Shown piece after piece: positions 32,526-43,455 of a stretch of DNA of 64,000 nucleotides. The stretch comes from Nageia nagi (Eukaryota > Pinophyta), in NCBI GenBank assembly GCA_050084985.1, contig JBITNC010000002.1:16430001-16494000 (forward strand), read 5' to 3'. Below the pieces are notes generated by a model. It did not search any database, was not told the origin of the DNA, and saw nothing but the letters and a program-made list of their open reading frames with translations. A program made the position numbers and the translations under genes. Within the stretch, counting starts at the first letter, position 1; every line of letters starts with the position of its first letter.

Positions 32526-34769
32526 ATGAAGGAGCTTGGATATGATTGTATTATAGATGCTACACATTGCAAGGATATAGTGTCATTGTTTTGTCTATTC
32601 AAACAGCAAACAGTTTCCAAGATAATTAGCGCAGTTGTCTGTTTTCATATGGGGCTTGTGGATTCTCAAAGCACACATACAACATTTAATTCTTCACCTT
32701 TTAATGGTCACATTGATGTCCTTGTGGATTGGATCAATGAATTCGCTCCACAGATCAATTGGTATTCTGTAATGGAGACTTTAGATCATGAAAAAGTCTA
32801 CTTACCAAATCAAGAGGCATTCTCTACGTTGATGTCCGTATATACAAAAACCTACCACGGTTCTTTTCCTGTTCAAACAGTTTGTGGAATCGTGAGAAAG
32901 AATGATGCAGGGCAACTATCCTTCTTGATATATGTTGTAATTTCTTTTCCTGAAATTCTCACGTTTGCAAATTCAAGGAGGTTCCAATTACCTTTGGAAT
33001 ATGCAAATGGAAATAAACTTCCATGTGGTCCTACAAATCAGGCATGGTTGTCCATTGATCTAGTAGAAGTTCTATGCCAGTTGGCTGAAATGGGGCATGT
33101 GAGTGCTGTATATGAAATTGTTTATTCTGTAGTTGAAAGGTATAAAAGGCAGACTGTTGCTGAGTTTGGGATTCCTTTGTTTGCTCAAGAAGTTGTAGAC
33201 TCTGAAAATAATAAGAAAGGAATTAATGAAGCTGAGTTTGTTGCTAATGGTGGTGAAAGGGGTGTTTCTCCTTTGCAATTAAGGACTGTAGCTATGACAT
33301 TTTTAAGCTATGGACTGACAATGTCAAAAGAGCGGTGTGAAGAGACTGAATTAGTTGCATTACAGACTATTCCGCAGAATAGCTGCAATGACATGGCCAA
33401 AGATCTAACACTAATAATTCTGTTAGAAAAGGAATTAAATGTTCTTGTAGCTGGGGTCGAATGTTGTCATATAATACATGGAAATACCATGAAATACATT
33501 AGTCTGGCAGTGGCAGCAAAATTTGGAAATGTAGTTTCTGTGTTGGTTGCAACTTCTTGTTTTTCATTTGATCTTTTGACACCCATACGGATCTTAATGC
33601 AAAATCTACTGAGTGACATAATTCAAATCTTCATTCCTTGGGACAAAATAGATCCAGAGTATGTTAGAATACCTCATTACTGGCCGACAAATGGCATAGC
33701 TACATTTATGTTGTGGAATGGTCCTACAATTAACATTCTTAGTATTGCTACATTCTTGTTTGTATGTTGGTATTATGATGTAGATGTAGTGGACACACAA
33801 AAATTCTTTCATTCAGCATGGTTTGTGAAGGGACTTCTTATGCAAAGTCTCATTATCTACATGACCAGAACTGGAAAAATTCCCTTTATTCAAAGGACTG
33901 CCTCATGGCCAGTAATATGTGCAACTCTGGTGATATCTACAGTAGGCATAAGTGATCACTGTTATTCTGACATAGTTTTTCTGCAGCCTTGTAATGGAAT
34001 TGATGAGCATTTTGTTGGAGCTTGTGTTGAAATGAGAAGACAGTTGTTGTTGTTGGCAGCAGAAGACATTGCTTTTGAGTTGTTGTTGAAAGTTGTTAAT
34101 GGTTGGGATAGAGCTGTCATGAAGTGGTTGTTTGAACAACATTTTGAGCTTGAAGACTCTGGTTGCGAAAAGACATACAAAAAGTTTATGGACAGTTATT
34201 TCATGGCTGTGTTTTGCGTTGATTGCTCATGGAGTACTGTTATTGTTGTAATTTATATTGATCAAGCAGCAACAAAAGCTGACATGCAATCAACTTCGAA
34301 ATACTTTGAAAGAGCTGTTGAAGGAGAATCTTATTTCATGGCTCTAGAAGAGTACTTTGATGCTGACATACAGTTGATTTGGGATCCTGGAATCACAACT
34401 AGTTATGGTTATCCTTTGGTTCAGTTAGGAGTTGTTGAGGATGTGTTGACAATGCTTGTGCATTTCTTCTCCAGGCCTTCAGTTGGTTTGAGTTCAGCCC
34501 AACCAAATGATATTGAGATTACGTTTTTATTGCTTGTGGACAAGCAATTTTGGGAGGGGCGGTATTGTAATGTCCCGAATTTGATATTTGTTCGATATGT
34601 CATTCACCTTATGTTCACTTATGTTAATGTTTTGAAAGTGAAGTGGGACACCCCTTGTCTTCATGTGTTAGGAGACATAATATTATATTTTAGTGTTGAG
34701 TTTGGTGTTTTAAGTCGTTTTAGGGTTTCTCCACTCAACGAAGAAATAAAATGTCTAGCCTATATATGA
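32526..34769 (+). CDS. Chimeric open reading frame: NOT1 fragment, MgtA-like P-ATPase fragment, unknown tail
   Basis: From ATG 32526 the frame is open for 747 codons; without an ATG it is open from about 32370, after a TGA. Part 1 (about 32425-33110) closely follows plant NOT1, the scaffold of the CCR4-NOT deadenylase: VMKELGYDC, HIDVLVDWINEFAPQINW, VMETLDHE, QEAFSTLMSVY, GIVRKNDAGQLSFL, LVEVLCQLAEMGHVSAV. Part 2 (about 33405-33950, residues 293-475) matches the membrane end of Mg-importing P-type ATPases (MgtA group): IILLEKELNVL, AKFGNVVSVLVA, WDKIDPEYVR, and WFVKGLLMQSLIIYMTRTGK followed by IPFIQ. The bridging and last parts (33111-33404, 33951-34565) are unrecognised, and the last ~68 codons read into the 3' LTR. 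No gag/pol. Whether it is translated is unknown; the NOT1 part lacks introns, which suggests capture from mRNA. Confidence 0.8.
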   Translation: MKELGYDCIIDATHCKDIVSLFCLFKQQTVSKIISAVVCFHMGLVDSQSTHTTFNSSPFNGHIDVLVDWINEFAPQINWYSVMETLDHEKVYLPNQEAFSTLMSVYTKTYHGSFPVQTVCGIVRKNDAGQLSFLIYVVISFPEILTFANSRRFQLPLEYANGNKLPCGPTNQAWLSIDLVEVLCQLAEMGHVSAVYEIVYSVVERYKRQTVAEFGIPLFAQEVVDSENNKKGINEAEFVANGGERGVSPLQLRTVAMTFLSYGLTMSKERCEETELVALQTIPQNSCNDMAKDLTLIILLEKELNVLVAGVECCHIIHGNTMKYISLAVAAKFGNVVSVLVATSCFSFDLLTPIRILMQNLLSDIIQIFIPWDKIDPEYVRIPHYWPTNGIATFMLWNGPTINILSIATFLFVCWYYDVDVVDTQKFFHSAWFVKGLLMQSLIIYMTRTGKIPFIQRTASWPVICATLVISTVGISDHCYSDIVFLQPCNGIDEHFVGACVEMRRQLLLLAAEDIAFELLLKVVNGWDRAVMKWLFEQHFELEDSGCEKTYKKFMDSYFMAVFCVDCSWSTVIVVIYIDQAATKADMQSTSKYFERAVEGESYFMALEEYFDADIQLIWDPGITTSYGYPLVQLGVVEDVLTMLVHFFSRPSVGLSSAQPNDIEITFLLLVDKQFWEGRYCNVPNLIFVRYVIHLMFTYVNVLKVKWDTPCLHVLGDIILYFSVEFGVLSRFRVSPLNEEIKCLAYI

Positions 34770-35322
34770 GTGGAGCATCCATTATGGGCTATGTTATTTT
34801 GATATTATATTTGATCATTGAGAGTTTGGGTTGAAAATCCTATCTCTACTTTTGTTGGATTTGGGAGATGTCCTCTTGTTCGGTTGAAGAGTCATTTTGA
34901 TGGTTTAGATGTGCCCTTTGCCATTAAAGTGATAGTGGATAGATTCATCCAGAGTCTACACTTGGACATTCAAGAATTTTAGCAGTATAGCAATGAGATT
35001 TTCAGTGTGGTTTGCAATGTTTGCAGTGGTATTTCAGTTTGGATTTGCAGTATTGTCAGTGTGTGGTTTTTGCATGCAACTTAGTCCATATCCTACCTTG
35101 GAGAGGGAAGTCCGGCTTAAGGAGGCCTATTTTAATATTTTTGTTTCTTTATTTAAGCAACCTTTATGTTCTTTTATTTAATTTGTGTGATAGAAAAATA
35201 ATATAAAAATATTATGGTTTATTTGTGACAATTTAGGGTTTTATGGTGCATTTTTCTGGGTTATTTGCAGATCTGATTTTTTATTGATAAAATTTTAGAA
35301 ATAGCAAGTTAGAGTTATTACA
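34566..35322 (+). repeat. 3' LTR of the gene-capturing element
   Basis: 757 bp, TGTAATGTCCCG at the start and GTTATTACA at the end, giving short inverted ends TGTAAT/ATTACA. TATA-like CTATATATGA at about 34759. The chimeric ORF stops inside it at 34769. Confidence 0.85.
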
Positions 35323-35925
35323 AAGCCACCATGAAGTTGATGAGTGTGTGATTCCTTGTGTCTATCCACAAATATGATAAAATACTCTACCCATGTCCGC
35401 AAATGTCATCACCATGGCATCCCAGTAAGGACTATTTGCAACATTAAAAGGAAAGTTGCAAGAGGACCAAAACATTACCGCTGTTGCTCAAGCTGCATTG
35501 AGCTCTTCTTTCTACCATGCTATAGTGTCAAGGCAAGGTTGTGCCTTTCCATGAGGAACAAATAAACCCTTAGCTATATTATACCTCTCTATGGTATCAC
35601 CACCTGAAGATCGAACACATGGACAAAGAATAGAATTTGATGTTGATATTGACTCATAAGCTGCACAATCACTGATGCCAAAGTTCTCAAGCCCAACTCC
35701 AACTACAACCTTGGTTCCTTTATTTTCCATCTTCTCTACCTAGAAACAAAGTAGGGCTTGTACTCACAAGTGAACTTAGGGTCCACAACATTGTAAAGCC
35801 CTACATCTCGACCAGGTATCCTCAAAAGATGTTATTTGAATCCATGAATACCATGCTTCCAAGTCGGATCCTTGGCTAGTAATGGAGATGAATGGTCCTT
35901 GAATTCGGAAGCCATTTACAAACAA
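35323..35925 (-). pseudogene. hAT transposase N-terminal remnant
   Basis: The minus strand reads from ATG at about 35914: MASEFKDHSSPLLAKDPTWK, then HGIHGF and LLRIPGRDVGLYN, the pattern following the BED finger of plant hAT transposases (compare ITKIAGRDVRLCN at about 48160). Zinc-ligand Cys residues are lost and several stops follow. The gene-capturing LTR element borders it at 35322, so that element may have landed in this older hAT copy. Confidence 0.5.
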
Positions 35926-36205
35926 AAACACCCATTTAAGTTATGGGCATACCAAAAAATGAAAATAATAACAATAATAATTTTGTTCAAAAAAAATAAA
36001 AAACCTAATCTTCTACAAAGTACAAATAAAATCTAAACTAGTAGTGGAACGTTAATCAGCTTTAAAAAAAAGAAAAAAACCTAACCCTAATTGTTTTTTA
36101 GTAAATCTACAAAGTATGAAAAAAAAACTCTTTGAAATATGGGCCTTGCTATAAGTGAAGTTGAACAAAGAAAAAATTACTTTAGAAAAAAATTAAATAC
36201 CCTAA

Positions 36206-39200
36206 TGTTGGGATGCTTTTCTTTCCCGTGGTGACCCTCTGAAGATCGCATGTAGGACTTACGAGCCACCCAACAACATAGTTGGGAATGCGTTACCAAT
36301 TCCCCCGTTTGAAAAGGACTGGGTACCTCCAAGGCTCTTGTCGAAACACCTACTCAATGACTCAATGTTTTGTCGTTGTAGGTATGCTTGCCAAGCGAGA
36401 TCACGTGCTTGGGAAAGTGTTTTTGGTCTAGGGATAGGTGAAAGAAAGTGCGGTATCCCTCTTTGGAATCAGCCTCAATGGAATGGAATGAAAAGTAGCC
36501 ATGTGTTAACCAACGTTGTTTTATTTGATGTATAGAGTTTATTCAAAATATCTGTGTGGACTTAATGATTGTATTTGGTTTTGAAACCATAAATAAAGCA
36601 TAAAGAAAGCACAAATAAAATACTGTAAAGTGAGAGACTACACTTTGTGAAACAAAAATGGATACTTGGTCAGATACCAAATGAGTCACCACGATGAAGC
36701 ATTGTCTAAAATGTTCATCCTTTTTGGATCAGTTTAGGGATTTCATTCAATTCATCCAGCTTTGCGAACAAACAACTATGTTAAAGTTGTTTCAAAGAGC
36801 AGCGGGGAGGAATGACGATTACGAGCAATCAAATGGACTTGGTGGAAGAATGTGGGAAGAACAAGAGTTTGGATGTAAACCTCTAGTTTGATGTCATAAA
36901 ATAGGAAACAGATTCAGAATACCTTATCTAGTGCATGCTATGAACCAAGCAATTATCAAGGATTGATTTCCAACACTTTAAATAATAAAGCAATGATACA
37001 TTCCCTAAAACTCTCGAGTTTTCAAAGGAAGGATGCGAAAGTGTCAAACGAGCAGTGATAATCCTTAAGAAACAATTCACAACACCACAAATGGATAAAC
37101 AAGCTCGATCTTTGCCTTAACCACTTTGTATTAACTTATAAAAGAGTTGTGCAAGGATACATCAATTTGCTCCTCTTTTACAAAAGTTTCACTTTTTTCA
37201 CAAAATGAGCTCTGGTGAAAATGAGACCCCATGCCACTTATTTATAGGCAAAATTAGGTCAAATTCTCAAGTGTTGCCCTAATTTCTAGAAAAACACTAA
37301 AATGCTAATTTGAATGTCAAATTGAGATTACAATATCGTTTTAGTGGGAGAACAATCTCATCCCACTAAAATATGCTTGAAATAAAATATTTACAAAAAT
37401 TGATGCCCTCCAGCATAGATTTCGAGGCGTTTTGCATCAATTTGGCAAAATTTGGAGCTTAAAATCATTGTTCTGGATTTGTTCGTCAATCTTTTGAGCT
37501 CCTTTCTTCAGTTTGGATTCACCCTCGATGTGATCGTTTTGGCAAAATTTGAAGGAATATTGAGAAAACTTTCCGAAAAAAGTGAATTTTTGGTCTATTT
37601 TTCGGAAAAGATGGGGGGGTCCGAAATTTGGAAAATTTAAAAAAATGGGTTTGACCCCATGGATGGATGAAGCATGGGATTTTAAGGTTCTTGGGAAGTT
37701 TTGAGAGGATTTGGAGCCTTTTTGCATTGAATTTGGGGCTTTTTATGAGGGGGCATTTTGGAGGTTTTGGCATGATTTTCCTCTTTTTTCAAAAATTTCA
37801 AAGGCCAAAGTGCTTGAAACCTTATTCCACACATGATCTCCAAATTTCTTTTTTTTTTTTATGAAAAAGTGAAGATTTTCAGCCTTTAGATCTTGTATCT
37901 TGAGAATTTTTTGTGTTTTTCTTCACTTTTTTGGATCAAAATCACTTCTCTTCACAATGGAAATGGGTACCCAAATCAATCATCAAAATTGATTTCTAAA
38001 ATTTGGATCTTGAGTCACAATTTTCAAGATTTGAAGTTTTCGCTTTTTTCTGATTTTGTCCATTTTGGGAGGGCAAATCCATGATTTGAGGGGTTTTTCT
38101 TGTCCAAATAATGCACTTGGAAGACCAAACTGGTGTAGAATTAAATTTTGCACCCCATGAAGCTCACAAATTCCACTTTGACAACTTTTAAGCCTTCTTG
38201 ATGCTAGGCGCAGGTTTTAGGAGTTTATGCAAGTTTTTGGAAAATTTTGAAAAGTGAGGGAAACAAGTCAAAACTGCTGCCTAGCTTTTTGAGGGGGTAA
38301 ACTTGATTATTTTGCAACATTGCAAGAGGCAATATTGATCTCCTTTGAATTTGACAACCTACCTTTCTTTTCAATTTTAATTTTGAGAATTTTGAAAAAT
38401 TTGAAAAATTTTAGAGCTCTCCCATTGGCTGATCCAAATTTTGGGGTTTTGAGGGAGTAGATCAACTTTTTTTCAAAAACTTAAAACATAAATGATATGC
38501 AAAATTGGATTTCCTATGCACCTAGGACCAAATTTTTGAATTTTTGAGCAAAAAAGGGGGCTTGCATGCTAGGTGCAGGTTTTGAGAGAATTAGGCAAGT
38601 TTTGGAAAAAATGGAAAATGAGGGAAGAGTCTCAAAACTCCCCCCTAACTTTTTGGGAGGCAAAACTTGATTTTTTTGCAACATTGCAAGAGGCAATGTT
38701 GGTATCCTTTGAATTTTGCACCCTACCTCACTCTCCTTTTTTGATTTGGCCAATTTTGGAAAATTTAGAAAAATTTGGAGCTCTCTCATTGGCCAATCAA
38801 ATTTTGATGATTTGAGGAAGTAGATCTCATTTTTTTGGAAAACTCAAATCGTCAAACTTGTGTGAAATCCCATTATAGACCCCATGAAGATAAAAAATTT
38901 CACTTTTTTGCAATTTTGGAGCACAAGAAGGGTAGGCATAGGTTTTAGGTTGTTTAGGCCATTTTCGAAATTTAACAAAACATGGGAAACATGCCAAAAC
39001 CAGTGCCTAGCCTTTTGAGGGGTATTTTTTGTTTTTTTTGAAAATTCCAAGAGGAAAAGTACCTAAAATTGGGTTTGGCACCCTACCTTATCCTTGGATT
39101 TTCATTTTTGCATATTTGAAATTTTGGAAAAAATGGAGCATTCTTATTGGCTGTCCTTATGCTCATTTTCCATTTTTCTCACTTTCGGTGGAGCAAAACT

Positions 39201-40383
39201 TGTTGAAATTGCGAACTTGAAAGACGAATTTGATGTAGAATCATGATCCCCACGCTCTTGAGCTAAAAAATTGCCATTTCGGATCAATCTGGGCCCTCCA
39301 AAAGGTAGGCGCAAGTTTTGAAGAGAATAGGCCATTTTTTCAAAATTTGACTAAGGGAAAACTCGCAAAACTCCCTCCTAACTTTTCGGGGATCAAAACT
39401 TGAGTTTTTTTGAAATTTCCAAGAGTAGAGTGGCCTTAATTTGTCATTTGGCACCATACCTCTCTCTTAGATTTTCATTTCAAGCACTTTGAAAAAACTC
39501 ACTTTTTAGGCTCAACTTGAAGCTTCTCGGATGCCAAAATGCTCATTTTCTGATTTTACCCCTAAAGGGTGCTCAAACTTGCTTTCCTCATTCATCCCGA
39601 GCTATATTGCACATTCCCAACCTTTCTCGTCCTTTATGGGCTCAAATGGTGTATTTTTGGCCATTTTCGACATTTCCGGGCTCTAAGTATGAATTTGAAA
39701 CATTTCCAGCTTTTCCGAACACTTCTGAGCTTGAACGGTGAGAAAACAATCATTTTCGGTATTTTCAAACATTTTGAGCTCAATCTTGGAATCTTGGTCA
39801 ATTCCGAGCTTTTCGAGCGTAAATCGTGCAAAAATGCACATTTCTACTACACTAACCACTCCCAAGCTCAAAATTGACCAAAATGCATTTTTCTGTGCTA
39901 TCGACCATTTCTTGGCTCTTCGGACTCAAAATTGACAAAAACACACTTTTTGGCCGTAGATGTCCTTTCTGGGTTCAATTTGTACAAAAACGCGTATGTT
40001 CGTTATCTTAACTGTATCCATTGCTCCCGAGCTCAAACTTGACGAAAAATGCACCTTTGGTCATCTTGACACCTCTATTGCTTAATCTTGCCAAGACAAC
40101 CCCACCTTCGCTGACCCCATCTTAGAGCCAAGAAATTTGTGCTCTATTAATAGCTCTCAGATCCTAGTTCATTGGCTACAAAACTGGCAGTTGGATACTC
40201 TGATACTCTTCAGGGTCTTTGTCGCATGATCTCCTTGAACGGCTCCCTGATATCATGTTTTTACTCTTCATACTGAACTATCCGTTGCCCAAAAGCCACA
40301 CTCAAGGCAATGCACATCATTGCCTTTGCAAAAATAGGGTCCCCAAGATGCTGCATCTTGGGGTGTGATGTGCGGGCACAACA
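36206..40383 (+). repeat. 4.18-kb probable solo LTR of a giant-LTR element
   Basis: Starts TGTTGGGATGC and ends GGGCACAACA. Five-mers on either side are CCTAA (36201-36205) and CCTAC (40384-40388), one mismatch. The last ~480 bp match 740-1183. No gag or pol motif and no primer site or purine tract is visible inside or beside it, so solo LTR is the simplest reading; a large non-coding element is the alternative. The interior has four ~365-bp degenerate repeats (about 38135-39450). A sibling truncated copy lies at 1-1183. Confidence 0.55.
38135..39480 (+). repeat. Four degenerate ~365-bp tandem repeats inside the giant LTR
   Basis: Anchors such as GCTAGGCGCAGGTTTT recur near 38202, 38568, 38931 and 39304, spaced 366, 363 and 373 bp. 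Each unit also contains an AACTCCCCCCTAACTTTTTG-like line, a TTTGCACCCTACC-like line and an ATTGGCTGATCCAAATTTT-like line. Units are heavily diverged. No coding potential. Confidence 0.65.
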
Positions 40384-41560
40384 CCTACCTCTTAAAATTC
40401 ATGGTGTGCATTAAATCACTAAATCACTTCCTTGGTGGAAGTTTAAAATCCATGGTGAAAAGGTCGAGATTGATGAAGAAACTTTGAATCCTTAGAACGC
40501 AAACCTATGGAGCGAAATGGAGTTCAACTAGGCTGAAATGACAAAAAAAAACCCTTATTTCCTACCTATCCCCTCTTTTTGCAATTTTTTCTGTATTTTT
40601 TTTTGTGTTTTTCAACTTTGGTTTTTAGGTAGGTGAGTAGCTTACGATTGTTTGGGTGAGAAAAATGCCTTGAACTTGCAAAAACTCACTTGCAAGTCGG
40701 GCTATCCTGATGGGAATTGTGATTTTCTTGATAGAGGTACAAACTAAGTGTGAGAAATGGGAGAAGGAATCAATGTCTTTTTTTTTGATATGGTGAAAAG
40801 CCCCTTTGTAGGCCTTCGACATAGTTGCTGCAATGGAAGGGTGTTTGTTCTATCAAAGTCAGCTAGGATTTGCATTTGGCCCAACCACACTTGCACTTTT
40901 GTCCAAGATTTTACTTGTTCTACTTTGTAGGGGTGGGATATTGGAATTCGAGTCATCCATGGAGCATTCCCATTGCTTCCCCAATTCCCCTAATGTGGGT
41001 GGATGGAGAAGGGATTGGTGATGCTTTTAAGAGAATCCTATGGTTTTCTGTAGAAGTAATTGAATTTTTTTGTTATGGTGTTTATGCAATAGTACGGCAT
41101 GAATAAGCATTGAAATTCTGATTTCCGATACATGTGTTTTATGTCATATTGATACTTCTGACTAGATTTCAAGTGCCTTCAACCAACATGCACATATAAT
41201 CAATCTAGTACAACAATTTTTTTCCATGTTTGCAGTATGTGGTTTGGTTTGTAAACTAAAAAAAAATAAAGAAATTGATCATTGTTCTTGTCAATTATAT
41301 TGTTTACACTTTGTACTTCCTAGATATGTTATTTATTTTTTGTCCTCACTCATAAATAGTTAAATACTATCCATTATTATATTAAAATAATGACTGAGAA
41401 TTAACTTCGAGGATAATTGCATATGGCATTTAACACTCTTGGGTAATTTATTAATACAGGAGATCACTAGTCATGTTGTTATACCATCTTGCCACAGATT
41501 ATATTTTTTGATAGTTTATCATTAAGATTACTGACTTAAGTATGTTATATTGTGTATCAG
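40384..41560. other. End of the 11.5-kb PCS intron; no gene
   Basis: Mostly AT-rich. A possible SINE lies at about 40782-41020 (separate entry). The acceptor is TGTGTATCAG before the exon at 41561. Confidence 0.45.
40782..41020 (-). mobile_element. Possible SINE, minus strand
   Basis: On the minus strand a ~230-bp body has the B-box-like GACTCGAATTCC and ends CACCATATC followed by nine A (plus-strand T run at 40780-40788). The closing TATC-oligo(A) is like that of the SINE at 9286-9451. The flanks AAGGAATCAATG and AAGGGATTGGTG are only loosely alike, so a target duplication is not established. Confidence 0.35.
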
Positions 41561-41612
41561 GTACATGTTAATTTCCAAGCGCCAACAAGCTCCATCATTA
41601 CTTTATACATTG
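41561..41612 (+). CDS. PCS: Phytochelatin synthase, 52-bp exon
   Basis: Acceptor TATCAG|G, donor TTG|GTAATA. The first base completes a Gly codon left open at 30079; then YMLISKRQQAPSLLYTL. Family members have a (F/Y)MLISRPHR-like block and LLYTL here. It ends in phase 0 and joins to TCC TGC (Ser-Cys) at 43112, restoring the family order YTL-S-C-K. Confidence 0.93.
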
Positions 41613-43111
41613 GTAATACTAGGAGACCAAAATGCAGTCTTTAAAATTTTAGAAGTTCTGTTGCTCTTGCCACTTTTTCCTGCATTGTGTGTCGTTAACT
41701 CCACATGCTTAGTTTATTTCTTAGGCTACTTTACAATTAATGCCATAAAAAGTCAATAAGAGGTTGGAATCAAGGCTTACAAAGTGTTGTGGATAATTTA
41801 TAAATAACAATAAGCAGCACTGTGAATTCAACTGTTTTTTGAATTTGGCCTAGATTTGGTTTGAGCACAATGTTCACAGAAGCCTATACAAACAAGGTAG
41901 AAAGAGATAAAAATGTTAATATCCACAAAAACTGGCATCATAATACAAAGGCATAAAATAAAATATTAAAAACAATAGTAGAGAAAAAATGCCTCCTGAT
42001 AAAACTTAATAAAAAGAAATTATATAACCTGAAAAGAAAAAGAAAACTAGAATGAACAAAAAAAACAATGATATATATATAATATATGAAGGTAGTCCAA
42101 GAAAGGAGGATGAATTCATGGAGTACCAATCATGAGATCATCGTGGAACATTCTTCTCCTAAATCATAAAATTCCTGGGATTTTGATTATAAACACTAAT
42201 ATTTCTCTATAGCAGGACTATCACATTTGTTGATTGGTAAATATGTTCTATGGAAATCTATAACATGCTAGCACATCAAAGTTGTTTGATGCACATTCAT
42301 CTCTTTTTCATTTGACTTGGGTTGATGTCGGATGCAAACAACCTATTGTAAGTATAGTCCATGATGCTAGTGTCCGTGCAAATATCAAGACAACTTATTA
42401 AATGACCCTATAGAACTGTGCTGACCCTTATTGGCTCTCAAATTCGTAGTGTGTCCATAAATACTTGTTTAACTGCGTTAACCATAAGTAACTGCATTGA
42501 TGAAGTTGAGTGTTTTATTTGTTGTCTTGATTAGTATAGTCTTCCATTGACTGAGTCACATTACTGATGGTTGCACAGATATTTAAGGTTTATTGAATAT
42601 GAACAGTTCTTACTTTTACATGTATAATGAGCATATAATAATTGATATCTCCTACTGGGAACAAAAACTAAATATTATGCAATGGAGTTGAGTAAGCAAT
42701 AAGAGCGCTCAAGATCTGCCTGCATCCAAGCTGCAGGACTTGTTGCGTCTAAAACCTTGCTTGCTGCACACATGGAAGTGTGCTGGCATTATTCATTCCC
42801 ATGTATATTTTGAAAATGAATACACTTGTATTAAAAACGTGATGAAGTGCTATTATGATCATTAGAGACCATAATGCAAATAATTGTTCAAGATCATACG
42901 AATTTGGAAAAATTAAGGTCAAAATGTATGTTTTTGTCATGCAGAGACATGTTATAGATAGATGGATATCATGTTCTAGTTTTCTGTCCATGACTCCATA
43001 CTAATGATGAGTCAATCCTCCTTTCAATTAGTGCATCATCTGCTAGAGAGTAAGGTTGGCTTATGTGTTTCTTGAGCACACCTGCTGATTGGGATTTTTC
43101 ATGTAGTGTAG
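41613..43111. other. PCS intron (1499 bp), nothing else seen
   Basis: AT-rich with donor GTAATACT and acceptor AGTGTAG. No transposon structure or gene recognised. Short minus-strand ORFs are chance. Confidence 0.6.
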
Positions 43112-43339
43112 TCCTGCAAACATGAAAGCTGGAAAAGCGTTTCAAAGTATTTTATGGAGGAGGTTCGAGAAATTCTGAGAACAATGGATATTATCAGTGT
43201 GCAAAAGGCTTTATCAGCCATATTTGAGTCGTTGCCTTCAAATCTTACAGACTTCATCAAGTGGATTGCAGAAGTTAGGAGGTGGGAAAGCAACGAAAAA
43301 ACTATAGACAAGGAAGAAGCTGACCGGCTTGCTATCAAG
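43112..43339 (+). CDS. PCS: Phytochelatin synthase, exon (CKHESWKSV...)
   Basis: 228 nt, exactly 76 codons, acceptor TGTAG|T, donor AAG|GTCAGC. It encodes SCKHESWKSVSKYFMEEVRE, then LSAIFESLPSNLTDFIKWIAEVRR and KEEADRLAIK. These match the segment that joins the catalytic N-domain to the variable C-domain in plant phytochelatin synthases (the IKWVAEVRR-like motif is typical). No stop. The following intron is only 116 bp. Confidence 0.94.
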
Positions 43340-43455
43340 GTCAGCTTTTTACTGGGTCTGGGTGAAATATTTTATTATGCTTCATGTTCTTTTATTTTTG
43401 ATGCAATTTAACGGTAAAAATAATACAATGATCTTGCTTATGATTGAAATCTCAG

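Larger units (their letters stand above)
30803..35322 (+). mobile_element. Non-autonomous LTR retrotransposon carrying captured host-gene pieces
   Basis: Truncated 5' LTR (30803-31136), primer site TGGTATCAGAGC at 31138-31149, an interior with no gag, protease, RT or integrase motif, a purine-rich run TTTTGGGAGGGG before 34566, and a full 3' LTR (34566-35322, TGTAATGTCCC..GTTATTACA). The interior contains instead a long chimeric open frame (32526-34769) with NOT1-like and MgtA-like P-ATPase-like segments. Left target duplication cannot be checked because the 5' LTR is truncated. The organisation recalls maize Bs1, a retroelement that transduced cellular gene fragments (established example), but the captured genes here are different. 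Confidence 0.8.

Noticed and set aside
36206-40383. Short ORFs (60-100 codons) in the giant LTR
   Set aside because: AT-rich repeats with frames open on both strands and no motif; non-coding LTR.
40625-41106. Protein-coding gene on either strand near 40.7-41.1 kb
   Set aside because: ORFs of 60-80 codons on both strands with no family signature; better explained as a SINE-like insertion and intron.
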